A DNA stretch of 52,091 nucleotides, from assembly GCA_016931055.1 (NCBI GenBank), contig JAFGFL010000066.1, forward strand, positions 1 to 52,091. Direction: 5' to 3'. Both the position numbers and the translations under genes were made by a program. How positions within the stretch are numbered: the stretch's first letter is position 1; each line of letters starts with the position of its first letter. The notes below the pieces were generated by a model, which was given only the letters and a program-made list of their open reading frames with translations, made no database searches and was not told where the DNA came from. Positions 1 to 8,500 of the stretch are shown here, one piece after another. This DNA comes from Candidatus Omnitrophota bacterium. Lineage in GTDB: Bacteria > Omnitrophota > Gorgyraeia > Zapsychrales > Zapsychraceae.

Positions 1-34
1 TCTCATGGAATCCCCTCCTTACGGAGGGTATTCT

Positions 35-79
35 ATTAGGACATTCCTATTTTGGCCAATTAGGACATTATCATTTTGG
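35..79. repeat. Two direct copies of ATTAGGACATTnnnATTTTGG (24-bp period), possibly the end of an insertion sequence cut by the window edge
   Basis: attaggacattcctattttgg (35-55) and attaggacattatcattttgg (59-79), 18/21 identical. Confidence 0.45.
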
Positions 80-138
80 TGTCACAGTAGGATTCATCGG
101 ATAATTTTGGAGTATTATTGCATAACAATGACGATATT

Positions 139-1827
139 TTAAGAAAGAGATCTATCCAGGCTGTGTTCAATCAAATACTGCAGGGCTTCCAACTCATCAT
201 GGTCAAACCAGATCATTCCGCATGCAAAACATTTGTCCACCTCAACATGATACGCTTCCGTAAAGAACATGCGCATCATCCGGTTGCGCACATGATTGCA
301 TTTCGGGCATTTCAAAAGCGTTTTGGGATCGCGGTTGATAACCTTAAGTTCCGGCTGCCGCCCTTCGTTCTGGATGCCTTCGGCTATCTTTATGATCCTT
401 TCGTTAAATCCAATTTCCTGACGGATGATAATGCGTTGCATCTCTTTTTCCCTAACCAACGTCCCGCCGCATGCCGGGCATTTATAAACTTCCGTTCCCT
501 CATAAACGACCGTTGTTAGCGGCAAACAACACTTGGGGCACTCGAAAGCCCCGCTTGTTTGCCCATCTTCAGCCTTTGAGACAACGTGTCGTATGTCTTG
601 ATCCTGATAGGCCATCTGCACCTTATTGTCGCCGAGGCGCTGGACCCACGTTTCCGGACGCATCCATCCTAAAGCCGTCATCTGCGCTAAGTTGAAAGGG
701 CCCTGCCAAGCGCCATCTTTATGCGCCACCCATTGGACCGAGGATGTCTCGATTTCCGGAGCAGCTGTTCTCGGCTTCTGGGCCTGCCGTTCGACATCCT
801 TAATGACGGATTCGACATCGCTGTGCGCCATATCCAGCAAAAGAGAGATCCGTCCGTCGATGGGAGGATGGGTTGAGAACATCTCTGACCATAAACCATT
901 ATTCTCATCGATGGCCGAAAAGACGGGATTGACGATAAAAATAGACTGCAATTCCTGTGCTGCCAGCCCCCCGCCACGCCAGCGGTAGGCAATCGCATAA
1001 AGGGCCTCGGCCAGGCTTAACGGATCGCGCGTCAGACGCACCGCAACGGCATCCGCACGGTATTCCCTCTGCCGGGAAAGAAACAACCGCGCCAACTGGC
1101 TTAGCAGTTTTGTTATCGCCAACAAGGCGTAAACCAAAATCAAGAAAATGATCGCAGCGCCTCCGCCCCGCGACTGGACACGCATCGAGGGATAGTTTGA
1201 GCTCCGTCCGCCGCCTTTAAAGATCGATTCAAGCCCGCGCAAGACGCCGTTAAACAATTCGAATAACGATGTCGTGACCGTTGTCGCTAAGCAGTCGCCC
1301 GAGACAACATGCGCCGCCTCATGGCCGACCACGGCTTCGATTTGGGCTCGCGAAAGCCGCGCGAGTACGCCTTCCGTCACGCCGATCACTGCTTGGCCGG
1401 AGAAGTCCGCGACAGCAAAGGCATTCATCGCCATGGTCGGGATCACGACCGCATCGATCTTCTTCCCGCCGGTCGCCACCGAAACCTCATCCACGATATT
1501 CTGCAACATCTGATGGTAGTGGTCCTTGGGATTGAGTCTCTCCGCTCTCAGGACGCGCAGGATCTTTTGAATCAGATCAGATGTCGAGTAGTTCCAGTGG
1601 ATATACCCAATGATCATGGCAAGCCCGAGAATGATCAACGTATGCGAAAATCGCAGGGCGCTTAAATGAATCGAGAATTTTTGGGGATTTGCTTCATATT
1701 GGAAATAATGGACCGTCAAAAGGGCAATCAGCCAGAAAACGAGGAAATAAACAAAAATCAAGAACGAAAAGACAAAACTAATGGTTTTTGATTTGTCTTC
1801 TTCGATTTTGGTGAAGGAATAAGGCAT
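139..1827 (-). CDS. M48 family metalloprotease (HtpX-like) with GYF_2-like and zf-TFIIB-like C-terminal modules
   Basis: N-terminal TM segments, VVGHEAAHVVSGD zinc-protease motif, WVAHKDGAWQGPFNLAQM (GYF_2-like), paired CPKC/CPAC and CPKC/CFAC knuckles. Confidence 0.9.
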   Translation of the reverse strand: MPYSFTKIEEDKSKTISFVFSFLIFVYFLVFWLIALLTVHYFQYEANPQKFSIHLSALRFSHTLIILGLAMIIGYIHWNYSTSDLIQKILRVLRAERLNPKDHYHQMLQNIVDEVSVATGGKKIDAVVIPTMAMNAFAVADFSGQAVIGVTEGVLARLSRAQIEAVVGHEAAHVVSGDCLATTVTTSLFELFNGVLRGLESIFKGGGRSSNYPSMRVQSRGGGAAIIFLILVYALLAITKLLSQLARLFLSRQREYRADAVAVRLTRDPLSLAEALYAIAYRWRGGGLAAQELQSIFIVNPVFSAIDENNGLWSEMFSTHPPIDGRISLLLDMAHSDVESVIKDVERQAQKPRTAAPEIETSSVQWVAHKDGAWQGPFNLAQMTALGWMRPETWVQRLGDNKVQMAYQDQDIRHVVSKAEDGQTSGAFECPKCCLPLTTVVYEGTEVYKCPACGGTLVREKEMQRIIIRQEIGFNERIIKIAEGIQNEGRQPELKVINRDPKTLLKCPKCNHVRNRMMRMFFTEAYHVEVDKCFACGMIWFDHDELEALQYLIEHSLDRSLS

Positions 1828-1854
1828 CTGGCTTGAATGTCAAACTGAAATTTC

Positions 1855-1984
1855 AATGCCAAATGACAAATGGCAAATGACAAATTACAAATAAATGCCA
1901 AATTCCAAATTGACTAATCGCGCATTTGGCTTTGGTCATTTGGATTTAATTTTGTCATTCGGCATTTTTCATTTGTCATTTAAT
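1855..1984. repeat. AT-rich inverted element built of degenerate heptamers (CAAATGA-like)
   Basis: Left arm TGCCAAATGACAAATGGCAAATGACAAATTACAAATAAATGCC; right arm reverse-complement AAATGACAAATGAAAAATGCCGAATGACAAAATTAAATCC. Confidence 0.7.
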
Positions 1985-2003
1985 CTGGATGGCCAACATT
2001 TCG

Positions 2004-2561
2004 TTAAAATTTCACCTGGGGTGCCGCTTTTTCGGAAGCGTCTTCAAGCTCAAAAAAGTCGCGCTTGCCGAAATTGAACATATTGGCAATGACATTGTCC
2101 GGAAAAGATTGGACCGCCGTATTCAGCCGGTTGACCTCATCATTATAGTACTGCCTGGCAAAGGTGATTTTATTTTCCGTTGAGGTCAATTCCTCATGAA
2201 GCAGGCGCATCTGCTGGTCCGCTTTAAGGTTCGGGTAATTTTCACTGACGGCAAAAAGACTGCGCAAGGTACTGCTTAAGAAATTCTCCGCGGCTTGTTT
2301 ATCTTTTAAATTCTTCGCGTCAACCGCCTGCTGACGGGCCTTGATGACATTTTCCAGCGTGCTGCGTTCGTGGGCCATATATCCTTTTGCCGTTTCCACC
2401 AAATTCGGGATCAGATCATGCCGGCGTTTCAACTGGACGTCTATCTGCGACCACCCATTCTTGGTATTTTCCCTCAACTGGACCAATTTGTTATAAATCC
2501 CAACCCCCAAAAGGATAACAACGGCTGCAACAGTAAGAACTACTAATAATATGATTGTCAT
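2004..2561 (-). CDS. lemA: LemA family protein
   Basis: N-terminal TM then NKLVQLRENTKNGWSQIDVQLKRRHDLIPNLVETAKGY, the LemA signature. Confidence 0.95.
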   Translation of the reverse strand: MTIILLVVLTVAAVVILLGVGIYNKLVQLRENTKNGWSQIDVQLKRRHDLIPNLVETAKGYMAHERSTLENVIKARQQAVDAKNLKDKQAAENFLSSTLRSLFAVSENYPNLKADQQMRLLHEELTSTENKITFARQYYNDEVNRLNTAVQSFPDNVIANMFNFGKRDFFELEDASEKAAPQVKF

Positions 2562-2625
2562 GAGGCCTCCTTTTAAATTTTTTTATACTGGATTATACCA
2601 TTAAAAAAGCTCGCCCATGCAAAAA

Positions 2626-3426
2626 TTATCGGGAAATCTTCTTAAAATCACCGTCTTTATAATCTTTCATGACCATAGACGTCCGGCCGAAACCGATGGT
2701 GCCATCGATCATGAGCGGAATTTTCTTGTTCCCGCCTTCAAACCATACCTTATATTTTTTGGGGACACTGTTCATGTGATAAGCATGATATTCCTGCCCG
2801 GCGACCTTAAGTGTTTTTTGCTCATCCAGTTGAAACGTGACATCCCGTGTAGGCAGATGCAGGGAACATTCCTCTCCCGCCTTAAATTGTCCTTGTACGC
2901 GGTAGCGGTAAATGAAACCGTAAATATTATCAAACCGCTCCCCTTGCTTAATGACCTGTGAACTATGTTTGCCGTTCGCGGCTTTGATAACCATCACTTC
3001 CCCATGTTGCTTATGGTAAATTTCAACGATTTTTTCCTTTTTGCCGAAAATATCCAGGTCCCGCTTGATCATGTACGGATGAAACGTCACAGGATCAAGG
3101 AAGATCCTTTCCTCATCAAAGAAACGGAATCCCTGGGCAGTGACCGTAATCAGCAAAACCTCCCTTCCTCTGAGATCAACGGTCCCATTGTAAACAATCG
3201 TTGCCTGCCCGACATTCATTTTAAGTTTCTTGATATCATAAGTAATTGTCTCACCGTCTGAAAACGGCAGGTTTGATATCTTATTCACAGCGCTCCCGCT
3301 TGATTGGCACAAAAAAAAGAAAACACATGCCATGACCCCCATCACCGTTCTTGAGCTCAAAAGACGTTTGTTGTCCCCTTTTTTACGGATTCCGGGCAAT
3401 AGGCAATGGATTGCGAAGTTATTCAT
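2626..3426 (-). CDS. DUF3108-like secreted/periplasmic protein
   Basis: GETITYDIKKLKMNVGQATIVYNG and C-terminal VPKKYKVWFEGGNKKIPLMIDG; start moved to the internal ATG (MNNFAIH). Confidence 0.7.
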   Translation of the reverse strand: MNNFAIHCLLPGIRKKGDNKRLLSSRTVMGVMACVFFFLCQSSGSAVNKISNLPFSDGETITYDIKKLKMNVGQATIVYNGTVDLRGREVLLITVTAQGFRFFDEERIFLDPVTFHPYMIKRDLDIFGKKEKIVEIYHKQHGEVMVIKAANGKHSSQVIKQGERFDNIYGFIYRYRVQGQFKAGEECSLHLPTRDVTFQLDEQKTLKVAGQEYHAYHMNSVPKKYKVWFEGGNKKIPLMIDGTIGFGRTSMVMKDYKDGDFKKISR

Positions 3427-3856
3427 CACGATACCCTTTCTTAAAGAAATATTCCCGTTTAAATCCAATTAAAAACCTATACGTAAAGAAATACGATAAT
3501 GGCCTTAGGGGGTTAGCCACTTCATCACATAAAACATGCGTTGTGCACCCTACCGCAATGCCGATCCAGATCACATTAAGTTTGAACAAAAAAATAGTCA
3601 CCCACAGTAATGCTAAAAATTCATAAGAATGAAGGAACAAATAAATCTTTGCTTCGCGCTCTTTTTTACAGAAATGATCCAGCTTCTTGTAGTTAAACGG
3701 GATTTTCTTTTTTGCCAGGTAATAATCCAAATGATGGTCAAGGTCGATGAAAATACCGCTTAAAAAACATGCGCCGATAGCCGTCCATGACCGAACCCAA
3801 ACGGAAAAAATCGCAGTCACCCCTGCGGAAATAAGGACATGATTGATCGGCCTCAT
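3419..3856 (-). CDS. Membrane protein, metal-dependent hydrolase-like (YdjM/DUF457 type)
   Basis: N-terminal INHVLISAG, GIFIDLDHHLDYY, multiple TM segments. Confidence 0.5.
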   Translation of the reverse strand: MRPINHVLISAGVTAIFSVWVRSWTAIGACFLSGIFIDLDHHLDYYLAKKKIPFNYKKLDHFCKKEREAKIYLFLHSYEFLALLWVTIFLFKLNVIWIGIAVGCTTHVLCDEVANPLRPLSYFFTYRFLIGFKREYFFKKGYRDE

Positions 3857-3979
3857 CGGAAATTTCTTCCTTCTATTTGAATTTGCGTTCTAATAGTGGT
3901 TAAATAAATCATATACATCAAGCCTTATTTGTTCCAGAAAAGAATTTTCCAATAGTCGGGAAAGGTTTTGCTTTTACGA

Positions 3980-5122
3980 CTATAGGCGGTCATACTCCTT
4001 AATAAATTGTTCCAGCATTTGCGTCCCCCGAAATAGCGTCCGTATATGAATATATTCGTCATTGGTATGCGCGGTCCCAGGGGCCCCGAACCCTGTCGCA
4101 AAAGCCGCAATGCCGTATTTCCTGAAAAATGTCATGACGGTCGCCCCTTCGCTGCCTCTGGGCCTGGCCTGGCATCCGCATCCGTTGGCTGTCTTTAAAT
4201 AGGTCCTCACAAAAACGTGCCGTCGGTTTATTTCATAAGGCATTTGCACGTCATCCACCTCAACTCTAAACCGCCCTGTCTCGCTTTTGATGACCGCCCG
4301 GATCTTGTTTAAAATCTTTTTCGGGTCCATCCCAGGGACAAAACGCGCGTCCAAAGCAAACTCGCAAAAATCACTCACGACATTCACTTTTTCGCCGCCA
4401 TGGATCACGCCCACATTCATCGTCGGCGGCCGCAGCAAGGGATGTCTGGCAAATCTCCAGTTATTTGTTTTAAGTTTATTGATGACCCTGGCCGCAATTT
4501 CAATCGCATTGACGCCTTGCCAAACATACGCCCCGTGCGCCTTTTTGCCGAGAATCTGAATGCGCATGTGAATCAGCCCTTTTTGAGCAATGATGGCGTT
4601 AAATTCATCGGAATCCATGACAAGCGCCAATCTCGGCCTAAGGATCCCATGTTCCAATAAGGGGATGATCCCGTAACGGCTTCCGGTCTCCTCATCCACG
4701 GTCGCGGCCATGATCACATCTTTATCTAATTTGACTCCATCTTCGACAAGGCTTCGCATCAGTTCCATGCAACTGGCCAGATTGCCCTTATCATCCGTGG
4801 CCCCGCGGCCGTATAATTTCCCATTGCGGATTTCGCCGCCCAGCGGCTTGTGCTTCCACCCTTTGCCGATCGGCACCGTGTCAACATGGGGCGTCAACAG
4901 GATCGCCTCTTTGGCGGCCTTCGGCCGCGGCCACACGCCTTTCAGCGTCGCGACAACATTCGGCCTTCCTTTGGCATACGTATAGGTCCTGACTGCAAGC
5001 CCTAGGGAACGCATATCTCTTTCGATAAATTTGGCAAGGGCGAGTTCACGGCCCGGCGGGTTTTCGGAATTGACGGAAATGAGCTTTTGGGTCAGTTTGA
5101 TGAGGCGGTGTTTGTTGATCAT
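3980..5122 (-). CDS. M20 family metallopeptidase (ArgE/DapE-like)
   Basis: LLTPHVDTVPIG, LYGRGATDDKGNLA, DEETGSRYG, C-terminal GAPGTAHTNDEYI. Confidence 0.92.
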   Translation of the reverse strand: MINKHRLIKLTQKLISVNSENPPGRELALAKFIERDMRSLGLAVRTYTYAKGRPNVVATLKGVWPRPKAAKEAILLTPHVDTVPIGKGWKHKPLGGEIRNGKLYGRGATDDKGNLASCMELMRSLVEDGVKLDKDVIMAATVDEETGSRYGIIPLLEHGILRPRLALVMDSDEFNAIIAQKGLIHMRIQILGKKAHGAYVWQGVNAIEIAARVINKLKTNNWRFARHPLLRPPTMNVGVIHGGEKVNVVSDFCEFALDARFVPGMDPKKILNKIRAVIKSETGRFRVEVDDVQMPYEINRRHVFVRTYLKTANGCGCQARPRGSEGATVMTFFRKYGIAAFATGFGAPGTAHTNDEYIHIRTLFRGTQMLEQFIKEYDRL

Positions 5123-5421
5123 TTCAAAAAATCCCGCGCCTTTAACTCGCCGATCGACCGCGAATAATCGTCAAAATCAACGAATTGAATACCGGGTTTC
5201 GTTTCATTCATTTTCTGTAACTTCGGCAGATGGTTGCGGACGTTACGGAAGGCGATGTATTTGAATTCCGCTTTGCATTTGGGGCACGCGGCCGTATCCA
5301 ATTTCAGGTCCATCGCCTGGCAGTTGGCGCACTGGGCGGACAGGTCCCCGTAGATCAAAAGGTGCTGTTTGACTTCATTGATATCGAATTTCTTATAGAC
5401 GCGGATGAATTTCTGGTTCAT
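5119..5421 (-). CDS. Small zinc-ribbon hypothetical protein
   Basis: CANCQAMDLKLDTAACPKC; 4-nt overlap with the downstream M20 gene. Confidence 0.6.
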   Translation of the reverse strand: MNQKFIRVYKKFDINEVKQHLLIYGDLSAQCANCQAMDLKLDTAACPKCKAEFKYIAFRNVRNHLPKLQKMNETKPGIQFVDFDDYSRSIGELKARDFLK

Positions 5422-5447
5422 AGGGGTTCATTATAACACACAAAAAC

Positions 5448-5501
5448 AAAAAGGGGACAGCGCCCTTTTCCCTTTTTTGGGAACGGGTGCTGCCCCCTTT
5501 T
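5448..5501. repeat. REP-like imperfect palindrome (AAAAGGGGACAGCGCCC...GGGTGCTGCCCCCTTTT)
   Basis: Two arms around a TTTTTT centre, intergenic. Confidence 0.7.
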
Positions 5502-5555
5502 CCTCTACCGTGTTACAGATTTCAGGCGCCTGGGCGGCAATACAACAAATCCTGT

Positions 5556-5583
5556 AGGGGACGCATATATGCGTCCCCTGCAT
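5556..5583. repeat. REP-like palindrome GTAGGGGACGCATATATGCGTCCCCTGC
   Basis: 14-nt arms with one mismatch. Confidence 0.8.
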
Positions 5584-5590
5584 CATCAGT

Positions 5591-8500
5591 TTATGCCTCT
5601 ATATCCTCCGCTTCCCATTCCCGGACATACGCGGCGATCCGGTTCTTGTTCATGGGATCCAGCCCGCGGTAACTCATGTCACTATCCTCTGTTTCCCCGC
5701 CTAGCATGCCCAGAAGGAGCGGTAAGTTGTTGGCCACGGGCGTAATATTGATAATTACGGGCAAAAACCCTTCAATCTTCATGTTGTAAACCGGCTGCTG
5801 ATTGAGCGGCAGCGGAATGCCGTTTCCGTCCCGCTTGATCTGCAGGTCCAATAACTCCGGATTAAGATCAATACCGCCAGGCTTAACATCCTTAACCGGT
5901 GAAGACTGGATTTCAGCATGAGCCGCTTTTATCAATTCCTGATAAATATTACCCAATCTAGCCAATCCTTCTTTAATCATATCCTCATAATCGCTTAACA
6001 GATAGCGATAGTCTTCATTAACAGACAGTTGCTCTCTTCCTTCTTCAGGGATTTCATCAATCTTTTTTCTTAAATCAGATAACATTTTAATCATGTCTTC
6101 TACATCAGTTACAGAAACTTCTTTATCTTTTCCAATTCCCGTGTCTTTTAAAAAATCATCTATTGTTTTTTCATAAATCTCATAATCATCTTTCAATGTT
6201 ACCATGTCCTCATCTGAAATCGGCGAGGATTGGAATTTAGAAACGACCGCAGCCCGGCCTTTGGCTCTTGATTCCTCCGCCAAGGCCTTCTGGGCGGCGA
6301 TGTCCATCAATCTTTCCATGCCCTCTCCGATGATAATACTCTTTTTCTCCCATGTATTCGTCATTGGCCTTTTGGAATCTATTGTCTCGCGAAGATTCGA
6401 CAAATGATCCAAGGTTTTCTGAACTTGATCCAAGGCAATCTCAGGACGGCCGGCAATTTCTATTAAACTCCCAAGATCGTATTCAAGTGGCTTTTCTGAT
6501 GCCTCTATCCCAACCCCATCCATTACCACACTTTTCAAAATGTCATTCCATTGCACTATGACCGGTGAGGAAGGAGCTGTCACAATATCCAATGCCTTTT
6601 TCGCCTCGGCTTCTGAAATCTCAATTAGGTCTTTTCGGAATGAAACACCTTTTTCCCTCTCCATATCTTCGATGGAACCCAGAGTAAACTTAAAGTTATT
6701 CCTTAATTCCGCTTCCGAAAAAGAAAAATCCTGTGCAATTTGCCGAGCAGTTGGTTCTTTGCCCTGATTCCGTTCTTCATTCAACCAATTCCGGAATAAT
6801 TGAATATCTTCCGCTTTAATTTCCGAACCAGTGGCTATTCTGTTTAATGCATAAGGCAATCCGATTATCCACCCTCTGTATCGGCCATGCGTCCTAATGT
6901 ATTCCTCAACAGAAACCGGCAAAAAGGTCACATCTTTATCCTCTTGACCCGAATAATAGTCTCGGATATTCGTTGAGGAAGTCCCAAATAGATTAATATG
7001 CCCGAGCGGACTTATAAATCCCGTTCGGATTTTTTCTTTCAATTGTTCAACTTCGTTAGGCGTCGGAAGGCTTTCAAATAACTCCCTAAAATTGAATGCC
7101 AAGACCATTTCTATATTGTTCGCCTGTAGATGTTCCGCTAACAATTTTTGTATCTCTTCCATTTTCTTAACCGTACCCGGTCGAAGATTCTGACCATCCT
7201 TTATTGAAAGCTTATACCCCTGTTCATCAACTTCTTTTGACGGGGCATAAACATGCATATGGTCTCCACCAACTGCCGTGTAAACAAATGTTGTTTTTCC
7301 TTTACGCCCACCGTTAATCTCGATAAGTTTACGATATTTCGTCTCGCCATCTGCTTCCGAACCATCTAATACTTTGGCTAGTACAAGCAATCCTTCAAAA
7401 AGATCCACCCATTCTTGAGCCATTTCGTCGCGTTCCAAAAATGTCGGGTTCAACCCTATTCCCTGTTTTCGATAATCAAACGCATGATTCGCAACACCAA
7501 CAACACTAATTTTTAGTTGTGCTATTGCTCGCAAAACCGGTTCAAACTGACCAAAATGAAGCGGATTAAGGGCAGAGGCAAAAAGACCAACCGTAATATC
7601 ACCGGTGTCCGTCTCATTTCCTGTAAATTCAGAATCTTTTTCGCTCCAACGAACACGCTGTAATTGCATCTCCCCGTTCATCATATGTACCCCAATCTCC
7701 CATAAAGACTCTTTGACCTTTCGCGCCCATTCACTGGCAAGCTGCTCGTTCCTGTTTTTGCCTTTCTGCAAACTGTGGTTCACAAGGTTATCGAAAACTT
7801 TTTCAACATCAACATGGATCTCTTTATTAACATTAGGATAAATGGACTTGGCGTAATTATACTCGGCGATCCGGTTTTGCTCGTGCGTACCCTGGTTTAA
7901 TATGTACACAAACGCGCGTTCAAGCATGCTGTAAGGATCCCCTTTTTCTTTAATCATTTGAATAAAACCGCTCTGAACAACGATCTTCTTCACTCCATTT
8001 TCTGTAATAAAGGCCAGGCCATAAGTGACTTCATTGCCGCTAGCTATTTCCTCAACATGGTTTATATCTGCTTGTTTCCCGGTTCGATTTTGAATATAAA
8101 CCTTTGCATTAATAAATTCTTTTGGCCGAACTTCTATTCTCTGCTTACCTGATTGCTCATAAGCTGCTATCTGTTTTGTGATTTCTGCATCTGTCATACG
8201 CGCATTGTAACTATTTCCTGTCATAATTCCATCACGGTAAGGAATCCCGCTTGGATTAATCCCATCTTCCAATTGCACCAAAACATCTTTCCAGTCTCGC
8301 CCTGTTTCATCACCTGCCAGCGCTTCCCTCACCTGTATCGGAGTGATGCCATACCCGGAAAATTCATGCCTTGTTGTTCCTTCACCTTTGGAATAAATGC
8401 TTTTTAATGTGAAAAGATCATCAAAATTCATTTTACGGATTTTTTCCGTTTCTGTTTCAAATATCTCGACACTCTTCACATGGAGAAAGTTTGCAAGCGA

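Noticed and set aside
1855-1984. Heptamer array as a CRISPR array
   Set aside because: Units are 7 nt with no unique spacers, and arms are inverted rather than direct.
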